Below, piece after piece: positions 47,256-58,463 of a stretch of DNA of 64,000 nt. Every line of letters starts with the position of its first letter. Positions within the stretch are counted from its first letter, which is position 1. The position numbers and the translations under genes are program-made. The stretch comes from Aulostomus chinensis (taxonomy: Eukaryota; Chordata; Actinopteri; Syngnathiformes; Aulostomidae): assembly GCA_037954235.1 (NCBI GenBank), contig JBBMOA010000010.1:23162529-23226528 (forward strand), read 5' to 3'. The notes under the pieces were generated by a model. That model worked only from the letters and a program-made list of their open reading frames with translations, was not told the origin of the DNA and did not search any database.

Positions 47256-47618
47256 AAGAATTGAAAACAACAATTCAACCATAACAAAACTCTTAATTAT
47301 ATTTACAAAAATAAAAAAAACAAGTCAACAGTGACTATTCTAAAATCTAGGACAGTCAGTTTTTACTAGAATTGCTAATGTAAGGAGAAGTCACTATTTA
47401 TACACAAGAGTTATCACCTGATTACTCACCCTCATATTTTATTTGCAGTATAAATGATAAAGTACAGTTATGGTACAAAAACATGAATGTGCTGTCAGTG
47501 CACTTGTATAAACCCTAAAAGTTTACCCTTGTGTCTTCCATCTATTTGTTCAGCAGTTGAAATGATGATAGACTATAAAAGTACTTTGTTTTGATTCATG
47601 AATTTACTTCTTAAATGT

Positions 47619-48232
47619 ACACACCACCACTGCTCACGCTGTGAGAATCAGGTTCAATTCTTGAGGCTTTATATCCGATAAAAACAGGAGTGTGTGGAAG
47701 CGGATGGAAACTGGACTGGTGGGACATAGTTGGGTTGCCAGAACAGGCTCTAGAATACAGTGAGGCGTTTTGGCTTATGTACAAAGAGTTTCCTGGTGTA
47801 TAAAGACTTGCACCATGGTGGAGCTTCTCAGAGAAGAGTGGGGAAACATGCTAGCTTGGTAAAACATGGAGGTGTTTTCAGGCAAACCTGGGTTAAAGAC
47901 CACTGGAGGGTTGATAAGAGCTCCATCTGCTGTCATTATTTGAGAGACATTCTGCAGCGGAGTCGCTAGCTGTTGTCTAGCAGAGCTGTTGCTGCGCTGC
48001 AGAGAAGGCTGATGTCTGTTGGATCTGATGCTGGAGACACTGGAAATGGAGTGATACCTCATCAGAGCTGGCTGGCTTTGTGAGGGCTTATAACCTAACA
48101 AGTTATCTGGGTGGTAAATGTCAAATGATCCTTTGTCTGACGGGAAACGGCGGCAGACAAACAACATGGCGGAAGCAAAAAGGAAGGCGCCGGTCACCCA
48201 GCCGATGTAAAGAGCCTCTCCCAGTTCCCTCC
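47619..48232 (-). pseudogene. claudin-8-like pseudogene, tail only (array copy 2)
   Basis: Nearly identical to codons of the intact claudin from LGEALYIGWVTGAFLF to the VYI terminus. The first extracellular loop and TM1-TM3 are deleted: GAGCCTCTCCCAGTTCCCTCC at 48232 joins sequence that lies upstream of the gene in copy 1. A 1-nt deletion in CACCATGGTGGAG (about 47812-47824; CACCATGGTTGGAG in the intact gene) shifts the frame after SSLRSS. It has no start codon of its own. Confidence 0.88.
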
Positions 48233-48400
48233 AGCAAACACACAGGGCAAAACCAGAAATAAGTTTCCAACTTAAACATCCTCATCACGTGCTGATTTAT
48301 TTTATCAAATTAGATGTTAAAACTAAATTCATTCAGTGTTGCACAAAAACCTCTGCAGTACTCTTGATGTCCACAAGTGAGCAAATATCACTTTTTTACA

Positions 48401-48403
48401 CTA

Positions 48404-48450
<47 letters not shown>
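48401..48450. repeat. (CT)n(CA)n compound microsatellite
   Basis: About 13 CT units followed by about 10 CA units in the copy 2 spacer. Confidence 0.9.
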
Positions 48451-48451
<1 letters not shown>

Positions 48452-50020
48452 CCATAATGTACAAAAAAGATAGATTACTCATCTACAGAATAATAGTGAC
48501 ATTGCATCCCCAAATATTTTCAAGATACAACAGCAATAAAAACACCAATGACACCATGTTTTACTGGCAGAGATACAAACAGTCCTTCATGTTTATATAT
48601 GTAAATATATGTAATGTGTATGAGACTGATAGAGAAAGTAAAAAGTATTTGCTTTTGATCACACTCTGAAGGATTTCTACCCAGTACTTCATGAGGGAAA
48701 AAAAATACAAAAATTGGTATAGGAATTTTCTGTTTTGTTGTTGCTGTTTTTGTGGTTGTTTTTGTTTCCTGCTCATATATGAATCTGGGTTCAACCTGAA
48801 AATGAACTCCAATGTTTTTTCAATGTCCTTCCATTCAAAGTGACTTGCGAATTCTTCTCATCCCTCAATTGTGCTGTGATGGTCAATGTGTGCTTGGCAA
48901 ACACTAATGAGGTGCCTTCAGGTCCACACCTTTAACAAGCAGTCTGAAAGCTGCGTCTCATGTTTACTCAGATGATTTTTCAGATCCATGAGTTCCCAGG
49001 AGTGCCTGCTTATCAAAGCTTACAATACAATAAAATATCAGTCTGTTTAATTTGAAGACTGAAGCCTAGCCTTTGTGTGACTGTTTCTATACATCAGCAA
49101 AACACACAAATAAAATCATGCACTGTCCTGCACAAGCATTGTTCTTACTAGGTATCTGTAAGTCACAAACTTTGTAAAGACATCAAGTACACCATTGAAA
49201 AAGACTTTTTAACCATATTTAAAGGCGTCCATATGAATGTCCAGATAAATGTGGTACTACCACATGAAATGCATTTTTTGACATACAAAACCTTATGACT
49301 GTTATGACCTCTGTTGGTTTCAGTGTTCGGAGATTCGCCACACTGCTGCGTGTGTATAGGTGTCTGGATTGGTAGCTGTAGTTGGTGGATGGATGTCTCC
49401 ATACCATTTTTGGAAATAGTTTGTCTGAAGCTGAAGGTTGTATTGTTAAGACTGTTAATGTGCTCTGAACCTGAAGGAACTTAAGATAATGGTCAGTTAT
49501 AGTTATTTTAAATTTATTTTAAATAGCCTTGTCTTTTCAATGGTGAATGTAGTGAGAATATCTATAACTGTAAAGATAATTGTGAACACAATCAATTAGC
49601 AAGAATCATCTGCTTGTTGGTCTTCTTTATTCCTGAAATAAATGCCAGCAGTAACAGTGACAGCAGTAAGGTGCTCCTCACATAAACATATGATCCTGTC
49701 AGCTTTTCTCTTGTCTGAGAAGTTCAGAGAGCAAATGACAAAAGTAGGGTTTTCACATTTATTTTTCAGAGGTTTAAAACAAAAGAATTTTAGCCAACAA
49801 TCCAAGCATCATCACAGCTTTAAATGACAAATGTCACTAAAACAGATGTACCCCTCCCTCTGTCCCCAACCAGTGACAGCAGGTAAGGCTCCAGCCCCCC
49901 AAGCATCATCAGGAGTTTTCAATCTCATCCTGATGTCAGCTGCTGCTTACTGGTGTTGATTTTTAAAGCCATAGCATGGATGAGTTAAGATGGTCCTGAA
50001 CATCCACCCTTTGCACAGCT

Positions 50021-51463
50021 TCAGCTGGTGAGCTGAGTGCTGCTCTTATTGGCAACCTTGGAAATAGCAACTGCAAATTGATGGCTGGCCCTCTCTAACT
50101 GAAATTTCAGGGCCTCCCTAAAGTTCATCCCTTCTGTACACTTTTGGCGATTGTATACTTCTTGGTCTGAGCGCATTAACTCTCTTTGGTGAAGCATGTT
50201 TTGTTGTGTGACTCGACTCTGCTCCAGTTCATGCTGCAGCTTCTCAACCCTCTGCTCCATCTGGGATTTCAGGTTGGCCACTTGCATTTGAAACCTTTCT
50301 TCTTGACATGCCAACTGGGTCTGCAGGAAGATGTTGAGTTGCCCGTGACGGTCACTTTCCTGTGCTTCTCCCATATGCTGTTTCTTTTTTGATGTCCTCT
50401 CTTCAGTTTGAAGCCTGTTTATTTCCTTTTGCAGTTCTTCAGTTCTCTTTTTCTCCTCCTCCAGAAGGAGATCTAACTTCTTCTTCAGCTCCAGTGTTTT
50501 CTTAGCTAGCTTAGTTCGTTCTTTCATCTTTGTGTTCAGTTCTTCCCTTTCCCGCTCAAGCTCTTCGACACGCTCTCGTAACATGACACCTGCAATCTTG
50601 CTATCGGCAAACTCCATCTCTGTGGCTTTTTGATGGCTGAGCAGTTCCCCTTGAGCTTGCAGATGAGTTTCCAGGTCTTGAACATGTGCAGCAAGCTGGT
50701 CCTTGTCCCGCTGAAGGACATTTAGCAGCACGTCCTTGTCTGTCAGCTGCATTTTCATCTGGTGAATCTCATTCTCCATGCTGTTCGCTCGTGCCTCTGC
50801 CTTGGCCAGCTTCTGCAGCAGAGCTTCTTGTGTTCCTGCGTGAACAGCCACCAAATGCTCAGCTCTCTGTGTGGCTGCAGCCAGGCTGGTGCGAAGAGAA
50901 TCGAGCTCTGCTTCTAGTCTCTCACGAGTTTGCAGTTCCTTTTCATATTTCGCATTAAGCTCAGACTTTAAGGCGACCTCCTTTAGCAGTTGGTTAAAGG
51001 TATCAGAATTTTTTCTGAGACCTCGCTGAGCATCCTCCAGTTCACCTGTGAGGAACTCGTTCCGATCCATGAGGCTTCTCTCCCTGGTACTCCTTTTGAC
51101 CTGTGAATCTTCAAGGTCTCTTTTAAGGATATTTATCTGCTCTTGTAAGGAGGAATTCTGCTGAAGCAGCTTCTCCTCCCTCTCACTGGCCTCACTCTGC
51201 AACGCCTGCATTTCCTTCTCGTGTTTGGCGATCATTTCCTCCACCAAGGAGCGCTCCTTAGCAAACAGCTTCTGCGACTGACTGTTGGTGCACTCAAGCT
51301 GTTGCATGTTGTTGACCAGTTCTCTAAACTCCAGCTGCAGGGATCTGAGGGTTTCCTCCACCTCGTGTCCCTCCTGAACCTCAAGTGTAGAATCACAATT
51401 GTTGGCTTCCTCCTCTTCAGGTGAGGTCCTATCTTCACTCTGCATTTCAAAGGACTGTTGCAT
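50021..51463 (-). pseudogene. coiled-coil gene, array copy 2, truncated but open for 480 codons
   Basis: Same family as the genes at 39238 and 58464. The MSKEKK start and the first about 55 residues are deleted (sequence before SDSEYQCEDP, about 51495, jumps to the 5' flank). The acidic region is reduced to part of one 68-residue unit fused to the rod (ANNCDSTLE joined to VQEGHEVEE), and a further block between EALLQ and KLAKAEARAN is missing. All internal deletions keep frame, and the C-terminus KSSTQLTS is intact. The first available Met is MQQSFEMQSEDRT at 51463. It is probably a pseudogene, yet a short protein cannot be excluded. Confidence 0.65.
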
Positions 51464-51639
51464 ACCAGGGTCTTCACACTGATACTCAGAGTCTGTGTCT
51501 ATAAACCAGACGGATCCTGAATTTGCTTGATGTGATGACTCCTTCTTTTCGTAATGTTACATCTTGTCCAGCAGCTCACTTATAAGATCCCTAAATCAGA
51601 TCTAAGTGATCTAACTGAAGTCAAAATGACTGACAATGA

Positions 51640-51790
51640 ATTCAGTGATGATCACAGAATCTCACTGTCACATTAGTGATGATCACAGAATCTCACTGTC
51701 ACGAGTGATGATCACTGAATCTCACTGTCACGAGTGATGATCACAGAACCTCACTGTCACATTAGTGATGATCACAGAATCTCACTGCCT
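51640..51790. repeat. GATGATCAC minisatellite, copy 2 (about five units)
   Basis: Imperfect units of 26-30 bp with core TGATGATCACAGAATCTCAC. Expanded relative to copies 1 and 3. Confidence 0.85.
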
Positions 51791-51975
51791 GTGTAGGTTC
51801 TCTCTGGTACTCCGGCTTCCACCCACAGTCCAAAGACATCAAGAGGGGACGAGGCTGATTGCTACTCTAAAACCTTTGGTGCAACTGTGAGTGTGAATGG
51901 CTGTCTGTCTATTTATGTTGGCCCTATGATGGACTGATGACCTGTCCAGGGTGAAAATGAATGGATGGATGGATT
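51790..51975 (+). mobile_element. truncated SINE (same family as 24040-24428)
   Basis: Only the 3' half remains, from GGTTCTCTCTGGTACTCC to (GAATGGATGG)n. Its left end is fused to the minisatellite, so the head was removed by deletion. Confidence 0.8.
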
Positions 51976-52712
51976 TAAATAGCAAAATTTGAAATTTAAG
52001 TCATTATTTGGAACTGAATTGCAATAAACTTCTAACGGAATTGAATATTTTGAAACTGAATCATTGCTTCAAATTGGCTTTTCTATCTGAGTATATATAT
52101 GCATATATAGATATAAAAAGAATGTATATATACATATGAATGTGCATTTACACATTCACTGCTTACTACTTCTTTTAGAGAGAAACCTGGTCTACTTTTT
52201 GTTTTGTCAATGTTTTCGTCCTGTAACCCCAAACATGATAGGATGTACAAGAAAAAAGAAAAAAAGAGATCAACGCTTATCATGAAAATATTCTGCAGGA
52301 ACATCATTTGTAACTTATGTTACTTCTAAATGAGCGGTGACAAAAGAATTGTCACAGTAAAAAAAATTAATCATAATAAAAATCAAAATTTAATTATATT
52401 TACAAAAGTAAAAAACACAAGTCAACAATGAGTATTCTAAAATCTAGGACAGTCAGTTTCACCTAGAGACCTGGAAGGAAAAGCCACTCTTTATACACAG
52501 TAGTTATAACCTGATTACACACCCTCATATTTTATTTGCAGTATAAATGATAAAGTACAGTTATGGTACAAAAACGTGAATATGCTGTCAGTGCACTTGT
52601 ATAAACCCTAAAAGTTTACCTTCATGTCTTCCATCTATTGTTCAGCAGTTGAAATGATGATAGACGATAAAAGTACTTTGTTTTGATTCATGAATTTACT
52701 TCTTAAATGTAC

Positions 52713-53126
52713 ACACCACCACTGCTCACGCTGTGAGAATCAGGTTCAATTCTTGAGGCTTTATATCCGATAAAAACAGGAGTGTGTGGAAGCGGATGGA
52801 AACTGGACTGGTGGGACATAGTTGGGTTGCCAGAACAGGCTCTAGAATACAGTGAGGCGTTTTGGCTTTTGTACAAAGAGTTTCCTGGTGTATAAAGACT
52901 TGCACCATGGTGGAGCTTCTCAGAGAAGAGTGGGGAAACATGCTAGCTTGGTAAAACATGGAGGTGTTTTCAGGCAAACCTGGGTTAAAGACCACTGGAG
53001 GGTTGATAAGAGCTCCATTTGCTGTCATTATTTGAGAGACATTCTGCAGCGGAGTCGCTAGCTGTTGTCTAGCAGAGCTGTTGCTGCGCTGCAGAGAAGG
53101 CTGATGTCTGTTGGATCTGATGCTCA
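52713..53126 (-). pseudogene. claudin-8-like pseudogene, tail only (array copy 3, part a)
   Basis: Tail codons from RSNRHQPSLQRSNSSARQQL to the VYI end. It shares with copy 2 the same 1-nt deletion (CACCATGGTGGAG) and the substitutions Q281R-type and N-for-D in QNVSQIM, so the two decayed copies derive from one already-broken ancestor. At 53126 it is fused to a second tail fragment. Confidence 0.85.
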
Positions 53127-53288
53127 CGCTGTGAGAATCAGGTTCAATTCTTGAGGCTTTATATCCGATAAAAACAGGAGTGTGTGGAAGCGGATGGAAA
53201 CTGGACTGGTGGGACATAGTTGGGTTGCCAGAACAGGTTCTAGAATACGGTGAGGCGTTTTGGCTTGTGTACAAAGAGTTTCCTGGTG
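53127..53288 (-). pseudogene. claudin-8-like pseudogene, second tail fragment (array copy 3, part b)
   Basis: A direct repeat of 52730-52890 (HSVS-DSDPEIRSAKYGIF region reversed on this strand). The join to part a falls at a shared TGCT, and the right end is cut by the L1-like element at TCCTGGTG/CCTATTGCC. Confidence 0.8.
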
Positions 53289-53649
53289 CCTATTGCCATT
53301 TATGCTTAATTGTATTAGGAATGGTGTTGGTTCATTGATAAAGCTACCGGACTGAGGCTCAGGAGTGGATAGAAAGAGAGAACAGGGACAGGATAGGGAA
53401 GACAAGGGGGGGGGGGGGGACAAAAACAACAACTACAACAATAGCAGAAAAAAAACAAACAAACAAAGAAAAAGTAACAACAACAACAGAGAGGAGAAAA
53501 GAAAAAAAAGGAAAAAACATTGGTTGCAGAGTTTCCAGTGCAGGCTTACCATTTGGTTTAATATAATTTTTAGATAAATGTCTGAGTGTGTGATTATGGG
53601 TCAGTTGTGCGTCGCATGCGTGTATGTGTGTATACGCGTGTGTATGTGT

Positions 53650-54680
53650 GTGTATGTGCTACGGTTTGTCTTGGATGCTGTGCGTAGCTGGCTGTAGCTG
53701 ATGTGGGGGGGCCAGGACATCACACACCCAGTCCAGGATAGCAGGTAGGTCAGGACCAGGCCACCAGAGCACCCAGAAACCCCCAGGACAAGGGCAGCCC
53801 CAGGCCACCCCTCCCCCCAGGAAACAGCCACAGGCCCAACCACAATGACCAGGCCCACCGCCCCCGTACAGGGCTAACCCCCCCCCCCCAACCCTCAATC
53901 CCCATCCCTTCCACCCATCCCTTGTTCTCCCCCTCCCCCCAGAGCAGGCGGGCTTCAGGCTATAGGGCACCACCAGCCAGCCAGCCAGGACCCCCCACTC
54001 CTCTGAGAGGCCCAGCCTGCCTGCCAGGGTGAGCCGAAGGCACGCACGCCCAGGACCGCCACCCCCGGACAAAACAATCATACCCTCATCTTCCTCCATA
54101 CAGGGGCTGAATACTCCATAGATGCTGATACGGTTCAGGGCCCCTCAGACTTAGTGAAACCGCCAGCAAGCGATCCACCGCACAACAGCAGGGCCTACGA
54201 CCAACCCCAGCCCAACCACCACGCCGGGAGGAGGACCATCCCCCCCCCCCCCCCCAAGAGCACTGGCCAGACCCCCAGGCCTGCAATGGTGCAGTCAGCA
54301 AAAGAGGCAGCACTGGACCCACACCCTGCCCCAGCTGCCCCCCCCCCCCCCCCCCCAGCTGGGTGCAGGGTGCGTGTTGTGTGTGGGAATGTAGATGTGA
54401 TGATGTGGATGACTAGAATGTAGTTAAAATTGGGGGAGGCACCCAGGTCAGCCCCCATCCCTCAGATGTCCCCCAGCATCTTCCCATTGTCTGGGAGTGG
54501 CGGCAGTCCAGGACATCGCGCCAGGGCCCCCGCCGAGGTTAGCAAACCCCTCCCAAATGTGGGTGCGACCCCCCGGGGAGTAGCAGGGTCCCAGGCTCGC
54601 AAGTCCCAGGTACCAAACAATCCACCTCTATCTCCCTCTCCACCCCCTTACCTCCCTCCCTCCTGACCCCCCTCCCCCAC
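53650..54680. repeat. C/G-homopolymer-rich 3' region of the L1-like element
   Basis: Strongly C-rich on the plus strand with repeated C-runs of about 11 to 18 (about 53879, 54240, 54339), plus a G13 run at 53407. It is G-rich on the element's sense strand and may form G-quadruplexes. Frames translated here are low-complexity artefacts. Confidence 0.75.
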
Positions 54681-54689
54681 CTGAGTTGA

Positions 54690-55377
54690 TGGGAAGAACA
54701 GTTGACTTGCTCCAATTAATTGAGTAGTCAGAAATGGTTGAGAATTTATCAATGAGTGCTATCGTTTCAGGGAGAGATGATTGTGCATTACGTAGGAAAA
54801 GTAATACATCATCAGCATAAAGGCTTATCTTATGGTTCACATTTTTTCTATCAATTCCCTTGATGTTGTTGTTCTGCCAAACTGCAGCTGCGAGTGGCTC
54901 TATGAATATAGCAAAAAGGGAAGGGGAAAGTGGACAACCCTGCCTGGTTCCTCTTGGGAGAGAGAAGCTTGGAGAAGTTTGATCATTTGTTCTGACACAA
55001 GCACTGGGAGTGCGGTAAAATGTTTTGATCCAGTTTACAAAGTTATCTCCAAACCCAAACTTTCGTAATGTGGTGAGGAGAAAATTCCAATTCACCCTGT
55101 CGAATGCTTTTTCTGCATCTAGGGAGACAATTGTGGCATCCTTGCTCTGACTGTTACAGTAGTCTATTAGGTTGATAAGTCTACGTGTGTTGTTGGTAGA
55201 CTGCCGTCCTTTAATAAACCCCGTCTGGTCAGGATGTATTATGTGAGGTGTTATTTTTTCGAGCCTTGTAGCAAGCGCCTTGCAGATTACTTTAATATCT
55301 GCATTTATAAGCAATAGCTGTGGAAGTGCTTGGTCTTCGTCTGGTTTAAGGAGAAGGCTAATAATCGCACGGTTCAT
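54690..55377 (-). pseudogene. L1-like reverse transcriptase fragment
   Basis: An open stretch with TGFIKGRQS, AEKAFDRVNW, GTRQGCPLSP and an intact catalytic YADD, ending INWSKSTVLPINS. Downstream codons are GGGGGSGG from a C-homopolymer and not RT sequence. The fingers-palm core is present; the thumb and C-terminal Cys region are absent. Confidence 0.85.
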
Positions 55378-55498
55378 GTCGGGTGGAAGGGTCGAGGTTT
55401 CCTATATTTCAGTGAACATTTTGTAGAATATTGGTGCAAGCACAGGCCAAAACTCTTTGTAGAATTCTGCAGGAAAGCCATCCGGTCCTGGGGCTTTC

Positions 55499-56804
55499 TT
55501 AGTTTGGCATATGTTTAAGGGCTTCTTGAAGTTCATCGATTGAAATAGGTGACTCCAGAGCTTTTATTTGGTCTTGATTTAATTTTGGCAAGTCAATTGT
55601 GCTCAGATAGGTTTCAATGCAAGATTTGAATGGGTTAATCTCAGGTGAGTAAAGTTTTTTATAGAATTCCCTAAAAATGTAATTGATTTCTTCTGGGTCA
55701 CAGGTTGTTTCCCCATTGGAGTCCTTAATGGAGGATATTGTTGCTCTTTCTTTATTCTGTTTTAGTTGGTTTGCTAAAAATCTGCTGGATTTATTGTTAT
55801 GTTCAAAGTTCTCCAAATGTAATCTCTGCAGCTGAAATTGTGTTTTGATGTTGAGTAAATCATTTAGTTTTAGTTTTAATTCCCTTGATTCTCTCAGTAG
55901 GTGTTCCTCTTGGGAGGCGGCATAAGTTGTCTCCAAGGCTTTAATTTTTTCATTTAATTCTGTTTCGAGAGCTTTCTCCTGTTTTTTTTCTTATATTAAG
56001 AGTAAGATATTATTTTGCCCCACATGACTGCTTTTGCCGCCTGCCATAGCACACAAGCTGACACATCAGGCTGGTCATTTATCTCACAGAATATTGTCCA
56101 TTCCTCCTTAAAGAATTTAATATAATTGGGGTCCTTGAGCAATGATGTATTTAATCTCCATTGTTTAGAAAGCAGTGTTCTAGTTTTTTCTGTGAGTGTC
56201 AGAGTGACTGGTGCGTGGTTGCTAATGGCAATGGGGTGAATCTTGGTGTCAAAGACGTCCTTCACAATTGAGTTACTAATTAAAAAGTGGTCCAAACGAG
56301 AGTAGGAGTGGTGCATTGGTGAGAAGTAGGTGTATTCCTTAAGCGTGGGGTGGCATTGCAAAGACCGAAATCACTCATATACTGCTTTATTATGTCGGAT
56401 GATTGGCAGTTGCGCTGACTAGCTGCTCTACTGACTCTGTCCACTTGTGGGTTGCATACCAGGTTGAAGTCCCCCCCTACAATAAGTGCTGTGTCTGAGT
56501 GGACTGAAAGTGCTGTGAGGAAGCTGTGGAAGAAGGAGGGCTCATCAACATTTGGACCATATATACTGGCAATGCATACCTCTGTGTTGTGTGTGGATAT
56601 GTTGACGATTACAAACCTACCTTCCGGGTCTACAATGGTGTTTTTACAAGTGAACCTGACGTTTTTGTGAATCAGAATGGCTACGCCTCTTTGTTTGGTG
56701 TTATAACTAGCTGTGTATGTGTGCGGGAACTGTGGGCTTAACATATGATTACCTGTTTTAGGTAAATGGGTAAATTTTGTAGGTGTGTTAAAATTTTTTG
56801 CCAT
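55499..56804 (-). pseudogene. L1-like endonuclease and EN-RT linker, frameshifted
   Basis: 56804-56370 keeps GVAILIHKNV, CIASIYGPN and ALIVGGDFNLV of the AP-type endonuclease. 56361-56000 is in another frame with YSRLDHFLISN and ISNHAPVTLTL; the catalytic SDH motif reads SNH. 55936-55499 carries the coiled linker NFEHNNKSSRFLANQLKQ and EEINYIFREFYKKLY. At least two frameshifts or stops separate the pieces. Confidence 0.8.
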
Positions 56805-57289
56805 TTTTCACGTGGGCCAATTCCACGTACATTCCAAGTGACAAACCGTACTTTGTTAGTATCTAAACTAATCTACTGAGTGTAAATTGTAATAAGTAGG
56901 TGAGTGAGCAAAAAAACGTGTACCTGTATCTTTGTGTGCGTGTGTGTGTGGTGGCGCCAAAGAGGATGAGAGTGCATGTGTGTGGCAAATGTAACAATAT
57001 TATATACCTGCACGACAAACCATATAAACATCACATTTAAAAATAACATGTAACACAAAACAATGACAGGAAAGACAAAGGGGTGACATAAACACACACA
57101 TAAATACAGACTCATGAGTGAACTTGGCATGTAGCAGTCTACCACGTGTTTTTATGTTTTTAGGTTTAACACAGTATTGAGAGAGAGAGAAAGAAGACAA
57201 AAACTACGAGTATGTACTTCCATTCAAAGTGACCTGCAAATTCTTTGCGTCCCTTAACTGTGCTGTCATGGTCAATGTGTGCTTGGCAT

Positions 57290-58005
57290 CACTGTCCCAA
57301 ATTGCATCCTTCCATACTACATACTTTAAATTTTGATTCTACTCAACTCAAAATGGAAAAAGTATGGATAGAACCCCAATGACGCAATCAAATCTGTCTA
57401 GATTTTGAGTATGCATGCGGACACTTGCCACACTCATGTCATCCATGAAAAAAAGGTGGCGGACAGCTGTGGTGAGAGTCGGTCAACACTGACTTGAATG
57501 GAGTCATCTTTACGTGAAATAACGGGGATAGGTTTGAAATTCTGTGTTGACACAGGTTTGAAAATTAAAATTCCTCGTCACCAAAATGTTTTGTTAAATG
57601 GATCACAAATTCACCAAACATGCATCTTCAGCCAATAGAATTAGGACTGTATTGTTTTAAGACCACAATAATGGTATGGGTCCACCAGACCCACGAAAAG
57701 GTCCTTAGTAACAGAACTATGTCCACCACACCAGGGTTAATATTCTCCATAGAGGAAGTGATAGCCTCACAACCAAATGGTCGTAACTAATCAAGGCAAA
57801 CTCGCGATGTCAACAGGTTATAACAGATGGTGTCTGTACCTGGTGAAGCCTCAAGCTGCTAGGAAATCAACCATTTTCAGAAAAACTGATTTGATTTGTT
57901 GGAGTCATTTCAGCGACAGCATAAAAATGATCTTCCTTTCTGATGAGAAACATTGAATATTTGGATATCATATGTTCACTGACATCAGTTACAAATTAAC
58001 TAGTG
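57290..58005. other. 0.7-kb block private to duplication copy 3
   Basis: Replaces the part of the spacer that corresponds to about 38350-38775 in copy 1. It begins TCACTGTCCCAAATTGCATC. There is no coding motif; origin unknown, possibly a non-autonomous transposon fragment. Confidence 0.5.
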
Positions 58006-58463
58006 TTAAGATAATGGTCAGGTGTAGTTACTTTAAACAGCCCTGTCTTTGCAATGATGGATGTAGTGAGTACATCCTGAAATAAATGCCAGCAGTAACA
58101 GTGACAGCAGTAAGGTGCTCCTCACATAAACATATGACCCTGTCAGCTTTTCTCTTGTTTGAGAAGTTCAGAGAGCAAATGACAAAAGTAGGGTTTTCAC
58201 TTTTATTTTTCAGACATAAAAACAAAAGAATTTTAGCCAACAATCCAAGCATCATCACAGCTTTAAATGACAAATGTCACTAAAACAGATGAACCCCTCC
58301 CTCTGTCCCCATCCAATGACAGCAGGTAAGGCTCCAGCCCCCCAAGAATCATCAGGAGTTTTAAATCTCATCCTGATGTCAGCTGCTGCTTACTGATGTT
58401 GATTTTTAAAGCCATAGCATGGATGAGTTAAGATGGTCTTGAACATCCACCCTTTGCACAGCT

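Larger units (their letters stand above)
47121..52260. repeat. segmental duplication unit, copy 2
   Basis: Colinear with copy 1 from GGGAAACAAAGCTCTTCAC. It lacks the N-terminal half of the claudin (junction at about 48232) and the 1.85-kb insert. It includes a truncated coiled-coil gene and ends about 52260, directly abutting copy 3. Confidence 0.85.
53289..57210 (-). mobile_element. L1-like LINE, internally deleted and inactive
   Basis: Inserted in the claudin/spacer of copy 3: the left junction is after TCCTGGTG, and homology to copy 1 resumes at TGTACTTCCATTCAAAGTGA (57211). On the minus strand from 56804 to 54690 it holds endonuclease fragments (SIYGPNVD, GGDFNL, and SNHAPV where SDH is expected), a linker, and reverse transcriptase (DQTGFIKGRQS, LDAEKAFDRVNW, RGTRQGCPLSP, YADDVLLFL). 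The frame then ends in poly-Gly-coding, C/G-homopolymer sequence (53650-54680). The C-terminal half of ORF2 is missing, and frameshifts divide the rest. Confidence 0.85.

Noticed and set aside
45003..47282. Minus frames of 60-143 codons across the Rex3 region
   Set aside because: Antisense shadows of the reverse transcriptase or translations of the (CA)n repeat at 47190-47253.
53601..54666. Gly/Pro-rich frames of 78-146 codons on both strands
   Set aside because: Homopolymer C/G tract translations inside the L1-like element.
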